From the NCBI GenBank assembly GCA_035654135.1, contig DASRXN010000176.1:1-17510 (forward strand): DNA of 17,510 nt. Reading direction: 5' to 3'. The notes beneath the pieces are model-generated. The model ran no database searches, was not told the DNA's origin, and worked only from the letters and a program-made list of their open reading frames with translations. Source of the stretch: Fen-999 sp035654135. Lineage in GTDB: Bacteria; Pseudomonadota; Gammaproteobacteria; Burkholderiales; Rhodocyclaceae. Numbering within the stretch: position 1 is the first letter of the stretch; every line of letters begins with the position of its first letter. Below, piece by piece: positions 1-10,119 of this stretch. The translations under genes were made by a program, and so were the position numbers.

Positions 1-1826
1 CCTGCCAGCAGCGCTGCAGTCACATCTCGGACATTGCGATCGATATCTGCGAGAGCCCGCTCCATCATCTCGGCCAGGAAAGTCGGTCGCTTGCTGATTC
101 CCGCCAGCCGGTCGATCACGGTCATATCTACGTAGATCACAGGTACGGCCCGGAGCGCTGGCACTTCGGACGGCCGCATAGGAGACGCGGAATCGGGCGT
201 GGCACTGGTGATCGCCGCCCGGATTTCCTCAATGCGAATGGGCTTGGACAGGACACCCATCGCTCCGCTCTTGTCAAGGGCAGACCGTGTCATGGGTGAA
301 GCGTCGGCGGTCAGAAAGTACACCGGCACCGGCCGAGTTGTCCCGAATCGATAAGTCTGAAGGAGCGTGCCGCCTGTCATGTCCGGCAGGTTGTAGTCGA
401 GGAAGACAACATCCCATTCTTCCCCGTTTTGCAGCAACGCCAGCGCTGCCTTGCCGCTGTCGGCTGTGGTGACCTTGTGTCCATCGAGCATGAGCACTTC
501 GCGGAGCAGGTGAAGGTTGGTGAGGTTGTCGTCGACCAGCAGAATTCGCCTTGGTTGGACCGATGACACATTCTCGACGACGTTCGCACCACGAGCCATT
601 GCAGCGTTTCCCAACCGTAGGTCGAACCAGAATCGGCTGCCTACCCCTGGTTCGCTCGAGAGTTGCAATGCTCCCCCCATCAGATTCACCAGGTCCTTCG
701 AAAGCGTCAGGCCAAGACCGGTGCCACATACTTGGTGCCTTGACTGGGATAGTTGGACGAAGGGCTCGAATACGCGCTCCTGATCCTCACGCGGGATCCC
801 AAGCCCGGTATCCTCCACCGAGAATCTCAGAAAATAACTCGACATCGAGGCTTCCAGAAGCGCGATCCGCACGGTCACTTTGCCGCGTTGGGTGAATTTA
901 ACCGCGTTCCCGGCGAGGTTCATAATGACTCGCCCGAGGTAATGACTATCCGCGATTACCGGTTGCTGAACACGGGGGTCGATGAGCACCTCGAAGGAAA
1001 GACCCTTTTTCTCAGCTTGGGACAGCAGGGCAGCGCGCAGCGTTCCCCCGATGGTGCTCAGGTCACAGGGTGCCGGCGCCAGCACAAGGGCATTCGCCTC
1101 ATATTTCGCTTCGTCGAGCAGGTCATTGATCTCGGTGAGCAAGTGCTGCGAAAGCCCAAGCATGGTATCGGCCAGCAGCCGGGCGCCGTGGATCGATGTC
1201 CCAACTCGAACCAGTTCCGCCGCCGAGACGATACCGGCCAAGGGGGTACGCAGTTCGTGGCTAACGCGAGCCAGCAGGTCGGATTTCGCCCGGCTCTGCG
1301 ACTCGGCACGGGAGAGTGCCATCTGCAGGCGCTCCATGAGGGGCGCCAAATAGATCGGAACGACGACGATGGGAATCGCAAGTCCCGCCCAAGTGAGGGG
1401 GGAAGCCCGCCAATAATCGTCGAGGAAATAGATTATGCAGAATCCTACCAGTGCTGCCATCTGGGAGACGAACATGTAACCTTTTCCGGAACGCGCGCCA
1501 TAGCCGATTATCGAGAACAAGTAAAACCCAGCGAGCATTGGGGCGGCCTCACTCATCAGCCACATCCCTAGGGTCACAAAAAGCGGGTCTACCACCGCGG
1601 TCGCATAGGTGATGGCAGAATGAAGGCGCTCTGGCGAAGACGCTGCCAGCCCGAGGGTCGCGCATGTGTAAAGGACATAGGACCCGACTACCCACTCCAG
1701 TCTGGCGGGGATATCGCGATAGAGCAAGAGAATGACACAGCCGATCGCGATGACCGGCAAGGCCACAAGCACCCGCAGGTTGGCCTGTGCTTTCAAGGAA
1801 TCTCTCAAGGTCTTCTGGGTAGGCAC
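1..1826 (-). CDS. rpfC: RpfC-type hybrid sensor histidine kinase (3' end off the window)
   Basis: Membrane hybrid kinase; 608 residues are in the window and the frame is open at the left edge. About residues 15-170 hold five or six hydrophobic segments, as in RpfC input domains. The H-box (VSHELRTPL) has its phospho-acceptor His at residue 190. ATPase motifs follow: N-box NLAGNAVKFT, DTGLGI and GTGLGLTLSK. The receiver covers about 427-545, with the acidic pair DD432-433, phospho-Asp 477 (FLDYNLPD), Thr506 and Lys528. From about 567 an HPt domain begins, but its His lies outside. The start is GTG at 1826, preceded by AAAGGA 5 nt upstream; an in-frame TAG at 1866-1868 limits any longer start. 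In Xanthomonas RpfC senses the fatty-acid signal DSF and phosphorylates RpfG; that role here is inferred from domain order and the divergent rpfG-like neighbour. The ligand cannot be read from the sequence. Confidence 0.88.
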   Translation of the reverse strand, partial: MPTQKTLRDSLKAQANLRVLVALPVIAIGCVILLLYRDIPARLEWVVGSYVLYTCATLGLAASSPERLHSAITYATAVVDPLFVTLGMWLMSEAAPMLAGFYLFSIIGYGARSGKGYMFVSQMAALVGFCIIYFLDDYWRASPLTWAGLAIPIVVVPIYLAPLMERLQMALSRAESQSRAKSDLLARVSHELRTPLAGIVSAAELVRVGTSIHGARLLADTMLGLSQHLLTEINDLLDEAKYEANALVLAPAPCDLSTIGGTLRAALLSQAEKKGLSFEVLIDPRVQQPVIADSHYLGRVIMNLAGNAVKFTQRGKVTVRIALLEASMSSYFLRFSVEDTGLGIPREDQERVFEPFVQLSQSRHQVCGTGLGLTLSKDLVNLMGGALQLSSEPGVGSRFWFDLRLGNAAMARGANVVENVSSVQPRRILLVDDNLTNLHLLREVLMLDGHKVTTADSGKAALALLQNGEEWDVVFLDYNLPDMTGGTLLQTYRFGTTRPVPVYFLTADASPMTRSALDKSGAMGVLSKPIRIEEIRAAITSATPDSASPMRPSEVPALRAVPVIYVDMTVIDRLAGISKRPTFLAEMMERALADIDRNVRDVTAALLA

Positions 1827-2090
1827 GCCAATCCTTTCGCCATGGCTTTCGCTGGCCAAGTCACTCTAGCTTTGTCGGCCCAATACGGTCGAACTTGATG
1901 CCGACGACTTGGTCTTTCAACAAAAATATGGAAGGTCGCGCTTGAACCCTCAAATTTGTCGTCGGAGAGCCGTAAAGATCGATGTCGCCGGTACATCCAG
2001 CGCACGTATCAGAAATCCCAAATCCGACTGTGCCAGCTGGTATTAAGTCACACGCATGCCTGGCGGACGCTTTTCAGGAGACCATGGTTC
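1827..2090. promoter_or_regulatory. Divergent intergenic region between the kinase and regulator genes
   Basis: This 264-bp stretch separates the two divergent start codons, so both promoters should lie here. I looked for -35/-10 pairs on both strands and found none convincing. The only clear signals are the ribosome-binding sites: AAAGGA for the kinase (inside its upstream codons) and AGGAG at 2076-2080 for the regulator. Confidence 0.4.
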
Positions 2091-3185
2091 ATGAACAAGG
2101 CATTTGAATGGAGCTCCGTAAACGTGTCCCTTGTCGGTCATCGTCCAGTCGTGCTGATTGTCGATGACCAGTCCACTAATCTTCACTTGCTGACCGAACT
2201 GATCCTTGGCATCGCGCCGGACGCGCAGATATCCACCTTCAATCGGCCATACGACGCGTTGAATTTCGCCGCGGAAAACCATCTCGACCTGGTTCTCACG
2301 GATTACCGGATGCCAGAAATGAACGGCATCGGTGTAATCAAGCGGCTGCGTGCCTACCCGCATCTGATCGAATTGCCGATAATCATGGTCACTGCGGTCG
2401 AGGACATGGCGATCCGGTACGAGGCCCTGGATGTTGGCGCTAACGATTTTCTGACCCGGCCCATTAATTTGCGGGAGTGCGGCGCCAGATGCCGCAATCT
2501 CATCAACATGCGGGGCTACCAGTTGCAGACCCGGCAGCATGCCCAATTCCTGGAAGGAAGGGTTGCCGAGGTACTGGCAAGTGAGCGCGAGCAAAAAATG
2601 GCGATGCTCCAGCACTTGGCGCGCGTCGGGGAAATGCGTGATTCGGATACGGGCGAACATCTCGCCCGCATGGCCAAGTATTCGGTGCTCCTGGCCCGGC
2701 GCATCGGGCTTAATGACGCCACAGTCCATCTCATATCCATGGCGGCGCCTTTGCACGACCTAGGCAAAGTTGCGATTCCGGACAGTATCCTGTTGGCGCC
2801 ACGGCGCTTGACACCGGAAGAGTTGGTGATCATGCGCACCCATTCGATGCGTGGTTATGAGATGCTGAGTGGCAGCCGCGCGGATTCCATGCAGATGTCC
2901 GCGGATATTGCGCGCCACCATCACGAGCGCTACGACGGGAAGGGCTACCCGGACGGATTGGCCGGAGAAGAAATACCACTGTCGGCCCGTATCGTAGCGA
3001 TTGCCGACGTTTTCGATGCCTTGATATCAAACAGGCCATACAAGGCTGCCTGGAGATTTGCCGAAGTCCAGGACTGGATGCGTTCAGAGTCCGGGAAGCA
3101 CTTCGATCCGCTTCTCGTGGAGGTATTCCTAAGCGATCTGCCCGCGCTGGAAGACATCTGGGGCGGCAAGAGCTCGTCGGACTGA
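2091..3185 (+). CDS. rpfG: RpfG-type response regulator, receiver plus HD-GYP cyclic-di-GMP phosphodiesterase
   Basis: A 364-residue cytoplasmic protein. Residues 20-140 are a receiver with VDD at 24-26, phospho-Asp71 (LTDYRMPEMNG) and Thr101. The usual Lys is replaced by Arg123 (FLTRPIN). A helical linker (about 141-175) leads to the HD-GYP domain (about 175-350): TGEH at 187-190, HD at 222-223 (HDLGKVAIPD), His251, HHH at 276-278 and GYP at 285-287, so the metal and substrate residues are all present. The family hydrolyses cyclic di-GMP; RpfG of Xanthomonas does so after phosphorylation by RpfC. The divergent RpfC-type kinase makes it the likely partner. The frame stays open upstream to ATG 1956, but I chose ATG 2091: AGGAG lies 10 nt before it, and the extra 45 residues are basic and unlike the family. 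Confidence 0.92.
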   Translation: MNKAFEWSSVNVSLVGHRPVVLIVDDQSTNLHLLTELILGIAPDAQISTFNRPYDALNFAAENHLDLVLTDYRMPEMNGIGVIKRLRAYPHLIELPIIMVTAVEDMAIRYEALDVGANDFLTRPINLRECGARCRNLINMRGYQLQTRQHAQFLEGRVAEVLASEREQKMAMLQHLARVGEMRDSDTGEHLARMAKYSVLLARRIGLNDATVHLISMAAPLHDLGKVAIPDSILLAPRRLTPEELVIMRTHSMRGYEMLSGSRADSMQMSADIARHHHERYDGKGYPDGLAGEEIPLSARIVAIADVFDALISNRPYKAAWRFAEVQDWMRSESGKHFDPLLVEVFLSDLPALEDIWGGKSSSD

Positions 3186-3224
3186 TTCAGGGAAGATTAG
3201 GAGTATCACGTTGGTTTTATATTA

Positions 3225-3253
3225 TTTACATAATACACATTATGCGGCATATT
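3225..3253 (+). promoter_or_regulatory. Candidate sigma70 promoter for the DUF748 gene
   Basis: The gap 3186-3344 has a strikingly AT-rich stretch (about 3211-3260) in otherwise GC-rich DNA. Within it TTTACA (3225-3230) and CATATT (3248-3253) are 17 bp apart and resemble -35 and -10 boxes at 5/6 and 4/6 positions. The match is modest, and other -10 choices exist close by. Confidence 0.35.
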
Positions 3254-3344
3254 AAATTGTACGAACATCTATGTAAAGCTCCGACCAGATCTTCCCGATT
3301 GTCTGATAATACGAACGACAGCAAGGCTCCGCCACGCTACGTTC

Positions 3345-6300
3345 ATGGACATCCAAAACCAGCTTCAACGTCTGCGTCGCTATCGACCCGTCGCCATCGG
3401 CTTCGTCGTCGTGATACTCGTGTTCGGCGCGTTCGGGTTCTTGGCCGGTCCGCCGATCGCCCGTTCCTTGTTGATCGATACCATGTCGGAAAAGCTGCAT
3501 CGTCCGGTATCTATCGGCGCTATCAGCATCAACCCGTATGCCCTGACGGTTCGTGTCGCCGACCTCAAGATTGGAGAGACCGGCGGCGAAACGGCGGGCT
3601 TTGACGAACTGTTCCTCAATCTCGGACTGGCATCGATCTTCCGCGCCGCCCCGGTCGTCGAAGAATTCCACTTGACCGGCCCGCGGGTCCACTTGGTGCG
3701 CGAAGCATCCGGGCGCTACAACATCTCCGATCTTCTCGACGAATGGCTCAAGCCCAGCGATTCACCGCCATCGCGGTTCTCCATCAATAACATCAGAATC
3801 ACGGCCGGTCGAGTCGATTTCGATGACAGGCCGGTCGGAAAGCAACATGCGATCACCGATATCAACCTGGCGCTGCCGTTCATATCGAATCTTGCCTATC
3901 AGGCCAATACCTTCACTGAGCCGGCATTTTCCGCCTCCATTAACGGAGCGCCACTGAATCTGACCGGCAAGAGCAAGCCCTTCGCCGAAGTGCAGGAAAG
4001 CGAACTGAAACTCGACCTCGGCCGCTTTGAACTGGCTCGCTACCTTGCCTATTCACCTGTTTCGCTGCCCTTTGCGATCGCTGGCGGATATATGGATACC
4101 GATCTGAGCATACGGTTCCGCAACGACGGCAAGCAACCCGCGACCCTCGGCATCGCTGGCCAGGTGAACCTGCGTGATTTACGCCTTCTTGAGCATGGCG
4201 ACTCGCCATTGCTGACTCTTGATCAACTCGACATTCCCGTCACCGGCGTTGATCCCCTCAATGGTTACTTCCACTTTGGCAGCATTCACATCGCGGGACT
4301 GGAGACATTTCTCCGCGTAGGTCGAGACGGCAGCCTGAACTGGCTTGCTCTGGCCGGCAAGTTGCAGGGTAGCAAGACCACCGCCGAACAGAAGCCCGAA
4401 CCCACCGGCAAGCCTGTGGAATGGTCGGTTGATGGCTTGCAATTAGCGAAGGCCGCACTCCACTGGCAGGACGACTCCAATCCACAACAGATCGCGGCAA
4501 ACGTTACCAACATCGAGGGGGCTGTCGGCAAAGTCAATGGCACATTCGCCGAACCAATTGCGGCCGATATCTCCTGGTCCATCGATGCCGCGCCGCATGC
4601 CAGCGCGGAGCACTTCGAGATCAAGGATGCCCGTATCGACCTGCCGAAACACAAGATCAACCTTGGCAAAGTCGTCGCGCGCGGCCTCAAGTTAGCGCTG
4701 AGGCGGCAGATCGATGGCAGCTTTTCGGGCCTGCGGCCCCCGGCTCTGAAATCGGGCACCCATGCTGCTACCCAGACCAAGGGACGCGAAGACAGCCAGC
4801 CGTGGATCGTCGAACTGACCAAGGCCGAGGTCACAGATGCCGGTCTGCGCTTCGATGACAAGGCCGTAACGCCGGCAACGACGCAGGTGCTCGAACTCAA
4901 CAAGCTGTCCCTGGAGAATTTCAGCACTGCGCCGAAATCATCGGCCAGTCTCACCGTCTCGGCCCGCCTCAACAAGAAGGGAGACCTGCAGGCAAATGGC
5001 ACATTGCAGGCCGTGCCGTTTGCGTCCCGCCTGAAACTCGATGTGCGCGGCATCGAGCTCCTGCCCCTGCAACCCTATTTCGGCGAAAAGCTCAACGTCA
5101 CCATCACCAAGGGGCAGGTCGCCGGCAAGGGAGAAGTGACGCTCAATCTGGCCGATAACGGCAGTGTGGGTGCCAGCTATCGCGGACAGGTCACGGTCGG
5201 AAATTTTCATAGCGTCGACAAGGCGAACAGTGCCGACTTCCTGACGTGGAAATCCTTCCACTTGGACAAGATTGATCTCAAGGCACTGCCGTTCGCGCTT
5301 GCCATCGGCGAGGTAGCCCTGTCAGACTTCTTTGCCAACCTGATCGTCAGTCCGGAGGGCAAGCTCAACCTGCTGCAATTGGTAAAGAAGGATAGCCCGC
5401 CCGAGGCCGCAGACTCGAATTCGGCGCCCTCCCCCACACCGCCACCGCTCAGCGCAGCAACCACTCCGCCAACGCCAGTGGTGGAGACTTCGCCACCGCC
5501 AATCCGGATCGACCAGGTCACTCTGCAAGGCGGCACGATCAACTTTGCCGACAATTTCATCAAGCCCAATTACTCGGCACACCTGACCGAGATCGGCGGT
5601 CGCATCACGGGGCTGTCATCCGCCGCCGATAGCGCGGCCGATCTGGACCTGCGCGGTGCTTACGATGGCGCGCCGGTTACCATCGCCGGCAAGCTGAATC
5701 CGCTCGCCGCGGTTGCCTCTTTGGACATCAAGGCCGAGGTGCGCGGTGTCGAAATGACGCCGCTATCGCCCTATGCGGGCAAATACGCCGGCTACGCCAT
5801 CGAGAAAGGCAAGCTGTCGCTGTTTCTGGGCTACAAGATCGAAAACAACCGGTTGCAGGCGGACAACCGCATCTTCCTCGACCAATTGACCTTCGGCGAT
5901 AAGGTCGAAAGCCCCGATGCCACCAAACTGCCCGTGCGACTTGCGGTGGCCCTGCTGAAGAACCGCCGCGGCGAGATCGATATCAACTTGCCGATCTCCG
6001 GCTCACTCAACGACCCGAAATTCTCCGTCGGCGGCATCATCGTTCAGGTCATCGTTAATGTGATTACCAAAGCCATCACGGCACCCTTTGCCCTGCTTGG
6101 TTCCCTGTTTGGCGGCGGCGCGGAACTTTCCCATGTTACTTTCGCCGACGGTCGCGTCACGTTGAACACGGCGATGCTGAAACGGCTGGAGTCTCTGGCC
6201 AAGGCGCTCGACGACCGGCCGGCACTGAAGCTGGAGATTACCGGTCGCGTCGATCCGGAAAAGGATCGAGAGGGCCTGCGGCTGGCCACGCTGGAGCACA

Positions 6301-6689
6301 AGGTGAAGGCACAGAAACTTGCGCAAATGGTTAAGGAGGGCAAGGAAGCCGGCGCCGCGGACGATGTGACGATCGACGACAAGGAATACCTCGCCCTGCT
6401 CGAACAGGCATACAAACAGGAGAAGTTCCCCAAGCCACGCAACTTCATCGGCATGGCGAAAACCCTGCCGCGCGACGAAATGGAAAAATTGATGCTGGCC
6501 AACGCACCGGCCAGCGACGACGATCTGCGCGATCTCGCTGGCCGGCGGGCCAAGGCGGTGGCGGACTGGCTGGCGGGAACCGGCAAGATTCCGCGAGAAC
6601 GGATATTCCTGCTACCACCCAAACTAGCGGTTGATGGCAGCGGCCCGAAGGACGCGCCGCTCAGTCGGGTAGACTTTTCGCTGAAGTAG
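3345..6689 (+). CDS. DUF748-family, AsmA-like envelope protein
   Basis: A large protein of 1114 residues. One N-terminal membrane anchor lies at about residues 16-34 after a short basic start (RLRRYRP), so most of the chain should be periplasmic. The rest alternates short beta-like segments with repeated phrases such as DLRLLEHGDSPLLTLDQLDI and VDGLQLAKAALHW, typical of AsmA/DUF748 proteins. A Pro/Ser/Thr-rich linker lies at about 686-722. The C-terminal third (about 905-1114) has the DUF748 tail: a hydrophobic VQVIVNVITKAITAPFALLG stretch, then a helical region with ITGRVDPEKDREGLRLA. AsmA-superfamily proteins are linked to lipid transport and outer-membrane homeostasis; the role here is inferred. 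The ATG at 3345 has only a weak ribosome-binding site. The gene converges on uvrB with 16 bp between stops. Confidence 0.85.
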   Translation: MDIQNQLQRLRRYRPVAIGFVVVILVFGAFGFLAGPPIARSLLIDTMSEKLHRPVSIGAISINPYALTVRVADLKIGETGGETAGFDELFLNLGLASIFRAAPVVEEFHLTGPRVHLVREASGRYNISDLLDEWLKPSDSPPSRFSINNIRITAGRVDFDDRPVGKQHAITDINLALPFISNLAYQANTFTEPAFSASINGAPLNLTGKSKPFAEVQESELKLDLGRFELARYLAYSPVSLPFAIAGGYMDTDLSIRFRNDGKQPATLGIAGQVNLRDLRLLEHGDSPLLTLDQLDIPVTGVDPLNGYFHFGSIHIAGLETFLRVGRDGSLNWLALAGKLQGSKTTAEQKPEPTGKPVEWSVDGLQLAKAALHWQDDSNPQQIAANVTNIEGAVGKVNGTFAEPIAADISWSIDAAPHASAEHFEIKDARIDLPKHKINLGKVVARGLKLALRRQIDGSFSGLRPPALKSGTHAATQTKGREDSQPWIVELTKAEVTDAGLRFDDKAVTPATTQVLELNKLSLENFSTAPKSSASLTVSARLNKKGDLQANGTLQAVPFASRLKLDVRGIELLPLQPYFGEKLNVTITKGQVAGKGEVTLNLADNGSVGASYRGQVTVGNFHSVDKANSADFLTWKSFHLDKIDLKALPFALAIGEVALSDFFANLIVSPEGKLNLLQLVKKDSPPEAADSNSAPSPTPPPLSAATTPPTPVVETSPPPIRIDQVTLQGGTINFADNFIKPNYSAHLTEIGGRITGLSSAADSAADLDLRGAYDGAPVTIAGKLNPLAAVASLDIKAEVRGVEMTPLSPYAGKYAGYAIEKGKLSLFLGYKIENNRLQADNRIFLDQLTFGDKVESPDATKLPVRLAVALLKNRRGEIDINLPISGSLNDPKFSVGGIIVQVIVNVITKAITAPFALLGSLFGGGAELSHVTFADGRVTLNTAMLKRLESLAKALDDRPALKLEITGRVDPEKDREGLRLATLEHKVKAQKLAQMVKEGKEAGAADDVTIDDKEYLALLEQAYKQEKFPKPRNFIGMAKTLPRDEMEKLMLANAPASDDDLRDLAGRRAKAVADWLAGTGKIPRERIFLLPPKLAVDGSGPKDAPLSRVDFSLK

Positions 6690-6705
6690 GGCCTGACCGC
6701 CGGGT

Positions 6706-8757
<2,052 letters not shown>

Positions 8758-8848
8758 CAGAAATTTCGATTGTTGGCGCTATCGGAAGCGACGAAGGTAA
8801 TCAGATATTATTGCGCGTTTGCCGAAATTTCCCGATCCAGGAGCACTG

Positions 8849-10051
8849 ATGAGCACTTCACTCTTTACCGCCGTCGAAATGGCGCCGCGCGACCCGATTC
8901 TTGGCCTCAACGAAGCCTTCAACGCCGAAACCAACCCCAGCAAGGTGAATCTCGGCGTTGGCGTATACTTCGGCGACGATGGCAAGATTCCCCTGCTCAC
9001 TGCCGTAAAGTCAGCCGAGGCGGCACGCCTCGCGGCACAACCGCCGCGCGGCTACCAGCCCATCGAGGGTACCCCCGCCTACAACGGCGCCGTGCAGAAC
9101 CTGCTGTTCGGCAAGGATTCCGAGCTGCTGGCCGCCGGCCGCGCCATTACCTGCCAGTGCCTCGGCGGCACTGGTGCCCTCAAGGTCGGCGCCGACTACC
9201 TCAAGCGTCTGCTGCCCGACGCCACCGTCTACATCAGCAACCCGAGCTGGGAAAACCACCGCGCCCTGTTCGAGGCCGCCGGCTTCGCGGTCAAGGACTA
9301 CGCCTACTATGACGCCGCCACGCGCGGCGTCGACTTCGCCGGCATGAAGGCCGACCTGGCCGCCATGCCTGCCAAGTCCATAGTCGTGTTGCACGCCTGC
9401 TGCCACAATCCCACCGGCGCCGACCTCACCGTCGCGCAGTGGAAGGAAGTCGTCGCCGCCATCAAGGAGCGCAACCTCGTTGCCTTCATCGACATGGCCT
9501 ATCAGGGCTTCGCCGACAGCATTAAGGAAGATGCCGCCGCCCTCGACCTGTTCTCCGCCTCCGGCCTGCAATTCTTCGTTTCCAGCTCCTTCTCCAAGTC
9601 CTTCTCGCTCTACGGCGAGCGCGTCGGCGCGCTGACCATCGTCACCGCCAGCAAGGACGAGTCGGCGCGCGTTATGTCGCAGGTCAAGCGTGTCATCCGT
9701 ACCAACTACTCGAATCCGCCCACCCACGGCGGCGCCGTTGTCGCCGCGGTGTTGTCCAGCCCCGAGCTGCGCCAGATGTGGGAAGACGAGCTCGCCGGCA
9801 TGCGCGACCGCATCCGCGCCATGCGCACCAGCCTGGTCGCGAACCTCAAGGCCGAAGGCGCCCCGAACTTCGACTTCATCAACGTTCAGCGCGGCATGTT
9901 CTCCTACACCGGCCTCACCGCCGCCCAGGTGGAAAAGATGCGCGCCGACTACGGCATTTACGCCGTCGGCACCGGCCGTATCTGCGTCGCCGCGCTCAAC
10001 ACCAGGAACATCGGTTACGTGGCCAAGGCCATCGCCGCTGTACTGAAGTAA
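8849..10051 (+). CDS. tyrB: Aromatic amino acid / aspartate aminotransferase, TyrB type
   Basis: A PLP-dependent class I transaminase of 400 residues that exchanges amino groups between aromatic amino acids or aspartate and 2-oxoglutarate. Seen in the sequence: NPTGADLT at 187-194, Asp215 and Tyr218 (FIDMAYQGF) that position PLP, the Schiff-base Lys250 in SSSFSKSFSLYGERVG, and Arg258 for the phosphate. The N-terminal FTAVEMAPRDPILGLNEAF and the whole core follow the AspC/TyrB subgroup. LHACCHNPTGADLT is closer to TyrB than AspC as I remember them, so substrate preference is inferred. ATG 8849 was chosen over an in-frame ATG at 8819 because CCAGGAG (8837-8843) sits 5 nt before it and the family begins there. 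Likely a single-gene unit ending at the hairpin 10062-10105. Confidence 0.93.
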   Translation: MSTSLFTAVEMAPRDPILGLNEAFNAETNPSKVNLGVGVYFGDDGKIPLLTAVKSAEAARLAAQPPRGYQPIEGTPAYNGAVQNLLFGKDSELLAAGRAITCQCLGGTGALKVGADYLKRLLPDATVYISNPSWENHRALFEAAGFAVKDYAYYDAATRGVDFAGMKADLAAMPAKSIVVLHACCHNPTGADLTVAQWKEVVAAIKERNLVAFIDMAYQGFADSIKEDAAALDLFSASGLQFFVSSSFSKSFSLYGERVGALTIVTASKDESARVMSQVKRVIRTNYSNPPTHGGAVVAAVLSSPELRQMWEDELAGMRDRIRAMRTSLVANLKAEGAPNFDFINVQRGMFSYTGLTAAQVEKMRADYGIYAVGTGRICVAALNTRNIGYVAKAIAAVLK

Positions 10052-10061
10052 GTCGTTCAAG

Positions 10062-10105
10062 AACGAACAAGGGCGTCTGGTTTATTGCGGGCGCCCTTGT
10101 TCGTT
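10062..10105. terminator. Strong hairpin between convergent genes, probable bidirectional terminator
   Basis: Perfect 14-bp inverted repeat: AACGAACAAGGGCG (10062-10075) pairs with CGCCCTTGTTCGTT (10092-10105) around a 16-nt loop. It lies 10 nt after the aminotransferase stop and 14 nt beyond the stop of the convergent AsmA-like gene. Neither side has a clear T tract, so classical intrinsic termination is uncertain; the position still fits an end for both transcripts. Confidence 0.6.
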
Positions 10106-10119
10106 GACGCTTAGCCGGC

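Noticed and set aside
274..729. 151-codon minus-strand open frame near the left edge
   Set aside because: It is out of frame with the kinase. The correct frame, ending off the window, encodes the receiver and the start of an HPt domain.
753..1571. 272-codon plus-strand open frame over the kinase
   Set aside because: The minus strand carries the H-box and ATPase motifs here; the plus frame has no known domain.
1956..2090. 45-residue N-terminal extension of the RpfG-type regulator
   Set aside because: Basic, not family-like and without a good ribosome-binding site; ATG 2091 has AGGAG upstream.
6690..6705. Terminator between the DUF748 gene and uvrB
   Set aside because: Only 16 bp lie between the stops and I see no stem-loop with a T run there.
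8758..8848. LexA box and sigma70 promoter between uvrB and the aminotransferase
   Set aside because: No CTGT-N8-ACAG; TATTAT at 8806-8811 resembles a -10 box but has no acceptable -35 at 16-18 bp.
9011..10060. 349-codon open frame antisense to the aminotransferase
   Set aside because: Same codon-bias shadow; low-complexity Gly/Val/Ala text, while the opposite strand encodes all PLP-enzyme residues.
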